Source of the DNA: Kitasatospora sp. NBC_01266
GTDB lineage: Bacteria; Actinomycetota; Actinomycetes; Streptomycetales; Streptomycetaceae
Assembly: GCF_036242395.1 (NCBI RefSeq)
Contig: NZ_CP108458.1
Location: 1,798,001 to 1,862,000, forward strand
DNA: 64,000 nt
Direction: 5' to 3'
Both the position numbers and the translations under genes were made by a program. The notes under the pieces were generated by a model. The model worked only from the letters and a program-made list of their open reading frames with translations, had not been told where the DNA came from and did not search any database. Shown piece after piece: positions 58,901 to 64,000 of this stretch. How positions within the stretch are numbered: the stretch's first letter is position 1; every line of letters starts with the position of its first letter.

Positions 58901-59317
58901 GCCGGCTCGCTCCAGGCTCTCCCAGGCGGTCTCCAGCAACAGCCGCTGCTGCGGGTCCATGGCCAGCGCCTCGCGCGGCGAGATGCCGAACAGCCCGGCG
59001 TCGAACTCACCGGCGTCGTAGAGGAATCCACCGGCCCGCACATAGGAGGCGCCGGGGCGCTCGGAGTCGGCGTGCTGCAGGGTGGCCAGGTCCCAACCAC
59101 GGTCGGTGGGGAAGGCGGAGACGGCGTCGCGGCCCTCCGCCACCAGTTCCCAGAACTCCTCGGGCGTGCGGACCCCGCCGGGGAACCGGCAGGACATGCC
59201 GACGATGGCGATCGGTTCGCTGCCGCTCTCCTCCAGCTCCTGCAGCCGGCGCCGCGCCTGACGCAGGTCCGCAGTCGCCCGCTTGAGGTAGTCGCGCAGC
59301 TTCTGCTCGGTGGTCAT
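49943..59317 (-). CDS. PKS-D: modular type I polyketide synthase, two methylmalonyl modules
   Basis: 3124 residues from the ATG at 59317. The frame is open further to 59506, but the docking helix [19 protein letters not shown] begins at 59317 and has GAGGAG about 10 nt upstream. Order: KS-AT-KR-ACP (about 33-1525), KS-AT-KR-ACP (about 1548-3045). Both ATs carry GHSQG and YASH, the methylmalonyl-CoA signature. The tail ends [19 protein letters not shown], unlike the class 1a tails of B, C and E, and it pairs logically with the distinct N-terminus of PKS-C. It follows PKS-E by 88 bp and precedes PKS-C by 25 bp, so E-D-C looks like one operon. Confidence 0.97.
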   Translation of the reverse strand: MTTEQKLRDYLKRATADLRQARRRLQELEESGSEPIAIVGMSCRFPGGVRTPEEFWELVAEGRDAVSAFPTDRGWDLATLQHADSERPGASYVRAGGFLYDAGEFDAGLFGISPREALAMDPQQRLLLETAWESLERAGIAPDSVRGTQVGTFIGSLAPDYGPPMHAAPGEHEGYLLTGNQLSVASGRIAYSLGLEGPAVTVDTACSSSLVALHLAVQSLRRGECAMALAGGVTVMSQPGIFVDLGRQRGLAADGRCKAFAAGADGFGPAEGVGMLLVERLSDAQRLGHRVLAVVRGSAVNQDGASNGLTAPNGPSQQRMIRRALLNAGLAAGEVDAIEAHGTGTPLGDPIEAQALLATYGQGRAADQPLWLGSVKSNIGHTAAAAGVAGVIKMVLAMRGGVLPRTLHVDEPTPHVDWSAGGVRLLTEAVAWPQTGRPRRAGVSSFGISGTNAHVILEQAPDELSETVAERPVVDASVLPLVLSGKGEAALRAQLERLSAVEGDPAAVAAALVRGRAVLEDRAVLLGDQQLTGRAVGDGGVVLVFPGQGSQWVGMASALMAASPVFAESIAACSAALAPFVDWSLEDALADALLLERVDVVQPVLFAVMVSLAALWHSMGVTPSAVVGHSQGEIAAACVAGALSLEDASRVVALRAKALARVAGSGGMVSLFASASTAGELLAGFEGRVGIAAVNGPGSVVVSGEAAALDEFMAVCATAGVDARRVNVDYASHSAQMEILEDEILQALAPISGLAPTIPMLSTYTGEWVKPGELGARYWYENLRHPVHLQQAVTELAKAGHRVFVESSPHPVLTVGVQDTLEENGGGIALGTLRREQGDATRFLTSVAEAFVNGATVDWSRVLTSSAQVELPTYPFQRERFWLDGSSAAPAAVAEADAADSEFWRAVESGDLAAFTETLGVAGDQSISTLLPALADWRRGRRDSAVLDSWRYRIAWHPTGEPDSARLTGRWLLILPQDGTAGELPAQVEAALSAAGAELVTLPVGAAALDRSALTALLRAAGPVDAALSLLALDGTPAPAAPHLLTGVAGTLVLLQALGDAGVDAPLWCATRGAVSVGAGEVLSAPAQQQVWGLGRTAALEYPDRWGGLVDLPEHLDARAAGRLCAVLAHDAEDQVAIRPTGLLLRRLERAPLADTPPVRTWQPRGTVLVTGGTGAIGPHLVRWLAGGGAEHLVLTTRRPADAPEFAELRAQTEELGARLTIASCDVGDRAELAALIERVEADGPEIRAVVHAAAYIKLGPLEGVSLQEFDDTMASKSGTADYLDELLDRDSVDAFVLFSSVAGLWGSGDHGTYAAGNGYLDAVAERRRARGRSAISIAWGVWDGCTPAGVDPDRPARHGLPTIAPRLALLGMQQALDHDETTIALAEVDWPRFGPIFTSARPRPLLAGIPEARPAGQAPVAASTGGARPAPSSSALAERLRGLNENDQLKALLELVVSEAAAVLGHQAGNGVQADRAFRESGMDSLTSVELRNRVGAATGLRLPAALVFSHPTPQALARHLHTLLIGTAAAAPAATATAAATATDEEPIAIVGMACRFPGGVNSPEDLWRLVDGGGDAIAGLPGDRGWDLGALYDPDPDRDGTSYVRHGGFLYDAGKFDAGFFGISPREAQVMDPQQRLLLETSWEAVERAGIDPLSLRGSKAGVFVGINYQDYGTGLSALPAGSEGHLLTGSVSSVASGRVAYTMGLEGPAITLDTACSSSLVALHLAGQSLNRGECTMALVGGVAVMYNPRTLVAFSRQRGLAKDGRCKAFAAGADGMGLAEGVGMLLVERLSEARRLGHQVLAVVRGSAINQDGASNGLAAPSGPAQERVIRQALAAAGLTADQVDAVEAHGTGTSLGDPIEAEALLATYGQEHPADRPLWLGSLKSNIGHTQAASGVASVIKTVQALRHGVLPQTLHVDAPSPHVDWSAGAVELLRERTAWPQTGRVRRAAVSSFGISGTNAHVILEQVVDVTSEAVAERPVLDASVVPLVLSGKGEPALRAQIERFAAVDGELAAVGAALVRGRSVFEDRAVLLGGEQVTGRAVGDGGVVLVFPGQGSQWVGMASGLLAASPVFAESIAACSAALAPFVDWRLEDALTDVALLERVDVVQPVLFAVMVSLAALWRSMGITPSAVVGHSQGEIAAACVAGALSLEDASRVVALRAKALARVAGSGGMVSLFASAEKVGELLAGFEGRVGIAAVNGPGSVVVSGEAAALDEFMVVCAEAGVDARRVKVDYASHSAQMELLEAEITEALAPITGLAPAIPMFSTYTADWVKPGELGGRYWYENLRHPVRLQDAIAELAKAGHRVFVESSPHPVLTVGVQDTLDANGGGIALGTLRREQGDATRFLTSLAEAFVNGATVDWTRLLTAAGHVDLPSYPFQHEHYWLLDAAAPATAAEAASSDGEFWRAVESGELAATLGVDLERPLSEALPAIAAWRRERTDSAAITDWRYRIDWRPIADPSNPAGLGGNWLIVSSPAVDGALVQDCAVALGKAGAEVIERTVAATDAETAHFVDLLRAAGPVDGVLCLLALDTSPTAQDVPRGLAGSLALVQALGQVRSTAPLWLATRGAVSTEPGAEPLDLSQAQLWGLGRVVGLEHPERWGGLVDLPEQWDGRSAERLGAVLAGLPCDDGTEDQLAIRPSGIHVRRLNRAPQPTRAPQPTRATNAPWRPHGTVLITGGTGAIGGHVARWLAVAGAEHLVLVSRSGPEAPGAEELCAELRQLGAQVTLAACEVADQAALTALVASVEAAGGEPIRAVFHAAGAGWTATLDETTTDLLADSATAKVAATRAIEAVLGEQLEAFVLFSSNAAVWGSTGLGAYAAANAFLDAFAENRAAQGRPVTSVAWGLWDGPGMAQGAATERMLRRGLRAMDPQRAVAALRQALEQGEVLLAVADLDWPRFHAAFAATRPRPLVADLAEVRQLLSAAAEAPEQPADRSSAYLATLAATPPTERVRALVELVRTHAAAVLRFDSPGAVPAERAFRELGFDSIIAVEVRNRLVKAVGQRLPATLVFDHPTPQLLAQHLAELLFPGSGQAVATDPAEAAIRDLIATIPLQRLREAGLEQALLRLATDPGPTPSAVAAEPAADAPDIDALDAESLIRLALDPSDS
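50187..54676 (-). other. PKS-D module 2: KS-AT(methylmalonyl)-KR-ACP
   Basis: KS Cys lies near 54159. [11 protein letters not shown] is near 53130, GHSQG near 52888 and VDYASH near 52585. The KR has GGTGAIG near 51250 and WGSTGLGAY with Tyr near 50825 (Trp141, Leu146, no LDD: A-type, probably A1). The ACP Ser in LGFDSI is near 50310. It is predicted to add a methyl-branched beta-hydroxy unit. Confidence 0.9.
52590..53390 (-). repeat. Methylmalonyl-AT repeat in PKS-D
   Basis: Highly similar to about 57130-57890 in module 1 of the same gene, roughly 4.5 kb apart. It covers the N-terminal AT linker through the YASH motif. Confidence 0.7.
54735..59218 (-). other. PKS-D module 1: KS-AT(methylmalonyl)-KR-ACP
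   Basis: KS Cys lies near 58702. [11 protein letters not shown] is near 57685, GHSQG near 57438 and VDYASH near 57128. The KR has GGTGAIG near 55808 and WGSGDHGTY with Tyr near 55375. Trp141 with His146 and no LDD is the A2 fingerprint, which in the Keatinge-Clay scheme predicts an epimerised alpha-methyl next to an L-hydroxyl. The ACP motif is SGMDSL instead of LGFDSL, Ser near 54862. Confidence 0.88.
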
Positions 59318-59405
59318 AGCCTTCAGCTCCTCGGGAGTTGCCAGGACGGCGGGGCAGCACGGTGGCGTGGTAAAGGGGTGGTTCGGCGAGGCTCGGGCGG
59401 CGGGC

Positions 59406-62400
59406 TCAGGAGAGCCCGAGGTCGTTGTCGAGCAGCTCGAACAACTCCTCGTCGCTGGCGTCGTCCAGGTCGTGCTCCGGCTCCGCCTGCTCGGCCTGCG
59501 CGGCACCGGAGTTGGTGCCCCAGCCGGCCAGGAATCCGTAGAGCCGGGCGGCGATCGCGCCGCGCTGCTCGGCCCCCTCGGGGACCTCGCGCAGCACCCG
59601 CTCCAGCCGCTCCAGCTCCGCGAACAGGTCGGTGGCGGACGAACCCCGGGACGAGGCCCCGGACGAGCCCCCGGACGAACCCCCGGGCGCGCCGCCGGCC
59701 GGGGTGGCGGCCGTGCTGTCGGGCGCCGTGCCCTGCTGTGGCGCGGTGGCCTCGACCAGGTACTGGATCAGGGCCGCGACGGTCGGGTGGTCGAAGATCA
59801 CGGTGACCGGCAGCCGGACGCCGGTGGCCGCGCCGAGCCGGTTGCGCAGCTCGACGGCGGTCAGCGAGTCGAAGCCCAGGTCGGTGAAGGCCCGTTCGAC
59901 CCCGACGCCGTCCGGCGAGCTGTGCCCGAGCACACCGGCGGTGTGCTCGCGGACCAGCGTGGCCAGCACCCGGTGGCGCTCGGCGGCCGGCAGTGCGGCC
60001 AGCCGCTCGGCCTGCGAGGCCTGCTGGCGAGCGCCCAGCTCGGCCGGCGCGCGCTTCACCGGCGCCCGGACCAGGCCGCGCAACAGCGGGTTGACCGTCC
60101 CGGCGGCGGCCCGGACCCGCAGCGCGGGCAGGTCGAGCCGGACCGGGGCGAGCACCGCGTCGGCGTGCCCGAGCGCGGCGTGCCCGAGCGCGGCGTGCCC
60201 GAGCGCGGCATCGAAGAGCGCCATCCCCTCGGCCTCGCCGAGCAGCGGCAGGCCGGAGCGGGCCAGGCGGTCGAGGTCGGCGGCGTCCAGGTGCTCGGTC
60301 ATCCCGCCGTCCTGCGCCCACGGGCCCCAGGCCAGCGAGAGGCCCGGCAGTCCGAGCGCGCGGCGGCGGTGCGCCAGCGCGTCCAGGAAGGCGTTGGCGG
60401 CGGCGTAGTTCGCCTGGCCGGGGCCACCGAGCAGGCCCATCACCGAGGAGTAGGTGACGAAGTGGGTCAGCTCGGCGTCGCGGGTCAACTCGTGCAGGTG
60501 CCAGGCGGCGTCGGCCTTCGGTCGCAGCACGGCGTCCAGCCGCTCGGGGGTGAGCGAGGTGACCACCGTGTCGTCCAGCGCGCCGGCGGTGTGGATCACG
60601 GCGGTCAGCGGGTGCGCGGCCGGCAGCGCGGCGAGCAGCGCGGCGAGCTGGTCCCGGTCGGCCACGTCGCAGGCCGCGAGGGTCACCTCGGCTCCGGCGG
60701 CGGCGAGTTCGGCGTGCAGCTCGGCGGCGCCGGGGGCCTGCGCGCCCCGGCGGCTGACCAGCAGCAGGTGCCGGGCGCCGTGCCGGGCGACCAGGTGACG
60801 GGCCGCCAGCGCGCCGAGCGAGCCGGTGCCGCCGGTGATCAGCACAGTGCCGTCGGGGTCCAGTGCGGGGGCCTGCTCAGGCTCGGGCCGGGACGCGGCG
60901 GCGGTCCGGGCCAGCCGGGGTGCCAGCGCCTGCTCGCCGCGCAGCGCGAGCTGCGGTTCGGCGCTGCCGAGTGCGGCGGCCAGCGCGGCGGGCGTGGGCG
61001 GCTCGGTGTCGACGTCCAGCAGCACGATCCGGCCCGGGTGCTCCGACTGCGCCGAGCGCAGCAGGCCCCAGACCGCGGCGGCGGCCAGGTCGGTCTCGGG
61101 GTCGGCGGCGCTGCCGGTGGCCAGCGCGCCCCGGGTCACCACGACCAGGCGGGCCGCGTCCAGGCGGTCGTCGCCGAGCCAGCTCTGCACGAGCTCCAGC
61201 GCCCGGTAGGCGGCCGAGCGGACCTCCGCCGGTGGCCGGCTGCCGGGCGCTGCGGCCAGCGCGTAGGCGATCACGGTGCGCTCGGTGGCCGCCAACTCGC
61301 CGTCGGGGGCCAGCGACTGCGCGAAGGTGTCGAAGTCGGGGTAGCGGTCGGTGCGCAGCCCGGCCCGCTCCAGCACGGGGACCAGCTCGAAGCGGTCGGC
61401 GCCGAGCAGCGCCCAGCAGTCCGCCAGCGGGGCGGGACCTGCTGAACGGTCCGGCTCGACCGGCCGCCACTCCAGGCGGTACAGCGGGAGTTGGCGACCG
61501 CTCGCCCCGGTGAGGGCGCCGGGGGCCACCGGGCGGAAGCTGAGCGAGCGCACCTGCCCGACCGGGTCGCCCAGCCCGTCGGCGAGCAGCAGCGAGACGC
61601 TGTCGGGGCCGTCCGGCGTGACCCGGACGCGCAGCGAACCGGCGCCCGGGGCCTCGATGCTGACGCCGGTGAAGGCGAACGGCAGCAGCAGCGGCCCGGG
61701 TTCGCCGCCGGCCCGGGGGTTGGAGGCGAGCAGCGCGGCGTGCAGGGCCGCGTCCAGCAGCGCGGGGTGCAGGGCGTAGTCGCCCGCCTGCGCCTGGAAC
61801 TCGGCGGGCAGCGCCACCTCGGCGCAGATCTCCTCGCCCAGCTGCCAAGCGGCGCGCAGGCCTTGGAAGGCGGGGCCGTACTCGTAGCCACGGGCGGCCA
61901 GCGCCGCGTAGCCGGCCTCGATGTCCAGCGGGACGGCGGCGGCGGGCGGCCAGCTCGCGGCCGCGCCGGGTCCGGCGAGCGGCCTGGGGGCGGCGAGCGG
62001 CGCGGGGACGGCGAGCGGCGCGGGGACGGCGAGCGGCTCAGGGACAGCGGCGGTGAGCAGGCCGGTGGCGTGCCGGGTCCACCGGGCCTCGGCGATCGAC
62101 TCGCCGTGGTCGGCCCGGTCGGTGCAGGAGTGGACCTCGACGCTCCGTTCACCGCGCTCCCCGACGGCGCCGGCCCGGACCTGGATCCGCACCTCGCCCT
62201 CCTCGGGGATCACCAGCGGTGCCTCCAGGGCGAGTTCCTCGACCGCCTGGGCGCCGAGCAGCCGCGCCGCCTGGTGGCAGAGTTCGACCAGGCCGGTGCC
62301 GGGGAGCAGCACCGTCCCGGCGGCGGCGTGGTCGGCCAGCCAGGGGTGGGTGCGCAGCGAGAGCCGACCGCTCAGCAGGGCGCCGTCACCGGCCGCGAAG

Positions 62401-64000
62401 GGCGCGGCGGTACTCAGCAGCGGGTGGGCGAGCGGCAGCAGGCCCAGCTCGGCGGGGTCGCCGGCCGAGGCCTGGCGGGCCGGGGGCCAGTGGTCCTGGC
62501 GCTGGAAGGCGTAGGTGGGCAGTTCGACCCGCCCGGCACCGGTGATCAACGTGCTCCAGTCGACGTCCACGCCGCTCACGTGGGCCTGGGCCAGCGAGCG
62601 GACGAAGCGCCCGGCGCCGCCTTCGTCGCGCCGCAGCGTGCCCACGGCCACCCCGCCGAGGCCGAGTTCGGCCAGCGTGTCCTCGATCGCGGGGACCACC
62701 ACGGGATGGGCGCTGACCTCCACGAAGGTGCGGTGGCCGGCCTTGGCCAACTGCTCGACGGCGTCCTGGAAGAGCACGGGGTAGCGCAGGTTCTCGTACC
62801 AGTAGTCGGCGGTCAGCTCCGGACCCGACAGCCACTCGCCGCGGATCGTGGAGAGCATCGGGACGCTGCCGGTGCGCGGCACCACCGAGGAGAGCGCCGC
62901 CTTCACCTCCGCCTCCACCGGCGCCACCTCCGGCGAGTGCGACGGGAAGGCGGCCGCGATCCGCCGCGCCCGCACCCCCTGCGCCTCGCACAGCTCCAGC
63001 AACCGGTCCAGCGCCGCGAACTCGCCCGACACCGCCACCGTCGAGGGCCCGTTCACCGCCGCGACATACAGTCGGCCGCCGACCTCGGCGACCAGTTCGT
63101 CGACCCGCGCCCGGGAGGCGAACAGCGACACCATGCTGCCCACGTGCGCGATCTGCTCCATCACCTGCGCCCGCAGCACACTGATCCGCGCCGCGTCCGC
63201 CAGCGAGAGCACCCCCGCCACGTGCGCGGCCGCCACCTCGCCCTGCGAATGCCCGACCACCGCGGCCGGTTCCACTCCGGCCGCCCGCCACACCGCCGCC
63301 AGCGAGACCATCACCGCGAACAGCACCGGCTGCAGCACCCGGACACCGGCGAACTCGGTGCCGTCACCCGCCAGCACCTCGGTCAGCGACCAGTCCACCA
63401 GGCCGTCCAGCGCCGCCTCGCAGGCCGCGATCGACGCCGCGAAGACCGGCGAGCAGGCCGTCAACTCCCGGGCCATCCCGACCCACTGCGTCCCCTGCCC
63501 CGGGAAGACGAAGACCGGCCGTCCGCCGCCCGCCGCCACTCCCCGCAGCACGCCGGGGAATTCCGCGTCGGCCGCCAGTTCCCGGACACCGTCCAGCAGT
63601 TCGGCCAGATCCTCACCCAGCACCACCGCCCGGTTCTCGAAGATCGACCGCTCGCGCAGCAGCGCCCCGGCCACCGCCACGGGATCCAGCTCGCCGGCCA
63701 CCGTCGCCAGCCGACCCGCCTGCCCCCGCAGTGCCGCCTCGCCGCGTCCGGAGAGCAGCCAGGGGGTGGCCGCCAGGGCCATGATCGGCTGCTTGGTCGC
63801 GGTAGTTGACGGAACATCAGAACCGGGCGCCTGCTCGATGATCGCGTGCGCGTTGGTGCCGCTGATCCCGAAGGAGGAGACCGCGCCACGGCGCGGCCGG
63901 TCCAGCTCCGGCCAGGCGCGGGCCTCGGTCAGCAGCCGCACCGCGCCCGCCGACCAGTCCACCCGGGAGGTCGGCGCGTCCACGTTCAGGGTGCGCGGCA
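59406..64000 (-). CDS. PKS-E: modular type I polyketide synthase, 3' part only (last module)
   Basis: About 1530 residues are visible; the start lies beyond the window. From the right edge: C-terminal end of a KS ([16 protein letters not shown] near 63840), AT, DH, KR, ACP, docking tail. The AT has GQGTQWVGM near 63490, GHSQGEV near 63245 and FPSH near 62940 where YASH or HAFH is usual. The DH has [11 protein letters not shown] near 62320 and [11 protein letters not shown] near 61755. The KR has GGTGSLG near 60840, LDD near 60577 and [12 protein letters not shown] near 60410; LDD plus Pro144 hints at a B2-type. There is no ER, so a double bond is predicted. The ACP Ser is near 59865. The tail [19 protein letters not shown] (class 1a) suits the PKS-D N-terminus. 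Confidence 0.95.
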   Translation of the reverse strand, partial: PRTLNVDAPTSRVDWSAGAVRLLTEARAWPELDRPRRGAVSSFGISGTNAHAIIEQAPGSDVPSTTATKQPIMALAATPWLLSGRGEAALRGQAGRLATVAGELDPVAVAGALLRERSIFENRAVVLGEDLAELLDGVRELAADAEFPGVLRGVAAGGGRPVFVFPGQGTQWVGMARELTACSPVFAASIAACEAALDGLVDWSLTEVLAGDGTEFAGVRVLQPVLFAVMVSLAAVWRAAGVEPAAVVGHSQGEVAAAHVAGVLSLADAARISVLRAQVMEQIAHVGSMVSLFASRARVDELVAEVGGRLYVAAVNGPSTVAVSGEFAALDRLLELCEAQGVRARRIAAAFPSHSPEVAPVEAEVKAALSSVVPRTGSVPMLSTIRGEWLSGPELTADYWYENLRYPVLFQDAVEQLAKAGHRTFVEVSAHPVVVPAIEDTLAELGLGGVAVGTLRRDEGGAGRFVRSLAQAHVSGVDVDWSTLITGAGRVELPTYAFQRQDHWPPARQASAGDPAELGLLPLAHPLLSTAAPFAAGDGALLSGRLSLRTHPWLADHAAAGTVLLPGTGLVELCHQAARLLGAQAVEELALEAPLVIPEEGEVRIQVRAGAVGERGERSVEVHSCTDRADHGESIAEARWTRHATGLLTAAVPEPLAVPAPLAVPAPLAAPRPLAGPGAAASWPPAAAVPLDIEAGYAALAARGYEYGPAFQGLRAAWQLGEEICAEVALPAEFQAQAGDYALHPALLDAALHAALLASNPRAGGEPGPLLLPFAFTGVSIEAPGAGSLRVRVTPDGPDSVSLLLADGLGDPVGQVRSLSFRPVAPGALTGASGRQLPLYRLEWRPVEPDRSAGPAPLADCWALLGADRFELVPVLERAGLRTDRYPDFDTFAQSLAPDGELAATERTVIAYALAAAPGSRPPAEVRSAAYRALELVQSWLGDDRLDAARLVVVTRGALATGSAADPETDLAAAAVWGLLRSAQSEHPGRIVLLDVDTEPPTPAALAAALGSAEPQLALRGEQALAPRLARTAAASRPEPEQAPALDPDGTVLITGGTGSLGALAARHLVARHGARHLLLVSRRGAQAPGAAELHAELAAAGAEVTLAACDVADRDQLAALLAALPAAHPLTAVIHTAGALDDTVVTSLTPERLDAVLRPKADAAWHLHELTRDAELTHFVTYSSVMGLLGGPGQANYAAANAFLDALAHRRRALGLPGLSLAWGPWAQDGGMTEHLDAADLDRLARSGLPLLGEAEGMALFDAALGHAALGHAALGHADAVLAPVRLDLPALRVRAAAGTVNPLLRGLVRAPVKRAPAELGARQQASQAERLAALPAAERHRVLATLVREHTAGVLGHSSPDGVGVERAFTDLGFDSLTAVELRNRLGAATGVRLPVTVIFDHPTVAALIQYLVEATAPQQGTAPDSTAATPAGGAPGGSSGGSSGASSRGSSATDLFAELERLERVLREVPEGAEQRGAIAARLYGFLAGWGTNSGAAQAEQAEPEHDLDDASDEELFELLDNDLGLS
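60165..60209 (-). repeat. Three 15-bp tandem repeats in PKS-E
   Basis: Three exact copies of GTGCCCGAGCGCGGC, read as repeated ALGHA in the KR C-terminal part. Unit length keeps the frame. Confidence 0.85.
61992..62045 (-). repeat. Three 18-bp tandem repeats in PKS-E DH linker
   Basis: Units begin GGCGAGCGGCGCGGGGAC; the third is diverged at three bases. They encode repeated PLAVPA in the middle of the DH domain. Confidence 0.8.

Noticed and set aside
59318..59506. Upstream extension of PKS-D to an earlier in-frame start
   Set aside because: The extension overlaps the end of PKS-E and encodes no docking sequence. The ATG at 59317 has a good Shine-Dalgarno and begins the docking helix.

Overview
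The window looks like chromosomal DNA of a streptomycete-type actinomycete (Streptomyces, Kitasatospora or a close relative). The evidence is very high GC, strong C/G third-position bias, GC-rich hairpins and giant modular type I polyketide synthase (PKS) genes. About 60 of the 64 kb is one cis-AT-type modular PKS assembly line, entirely on the minus strand. The long plus-strand frames are antisense shadows of it.

In order of transcription, from high to low coordinates, there are five PKS genes. PKS-E (59406-64000, 5' end outside) contributes the last module of a protein: KS(partial)-AT-DH-KR-ACP. PKS-D (49943-59317) has two methylmalonyl modules, KS-AT-KR-ACP twice. PKS-C (39013-49917) has KS-AT(degenerate)-DH-ER-KR-ACP followed by a malonyl KS-AT-KR-ACP. 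PKS-B (19997-35755) has three malonyl modules: KR only, DH-ER-KR, KR only. PKS-A (1-19902, 3' end outside) has four malonyl modules: KR only, DH-ER-KR, KR only, then DH-ER cut by the window edge. Terminal docking helices fit the relay E>D>C>B>A. Neither a loading module nor a thioesterase is visible, so the line continues on both sides. The predicted chain segment is an alkene-forming unit, two methyl-branched hydroxyls, a reduced unit, then a malonate polyol alternating hydroxyls with fully reduced methylenes. This is the pattern of a large polyol macrolide or linear polyol; I cannot name the compound.

The E-D-C and B-A blocks are separated by a roughly 3.2 kb accessory island (35.76-39.01 kb). 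It holds a Nudix hydrolase, an unknown membrane protein, a 5'-truncated GNAT acetyltransferase, a 49-bp scrap of PKS sequence, the 3' end of an unknown plus-strand gene with a good terminator, a small conserved-type protein, and the tail of an IS5-like transposase. It reads as a recombination scar inside the cluster.

The most unusual features are these. The first module of PKS-C carries an AT that has lost its catalytic motif and about a third of its length while every other domain of the module looks intact. PKS-A contains a roughly 10.67 kb tandem bimodule duplication with near-identical patches whose codon usage differs from the surrounding sequence. Palindromic mini-repeats have been accepted in frame inside PKS linkers. 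The AT of PKS-E has a non-standard specificity motif.
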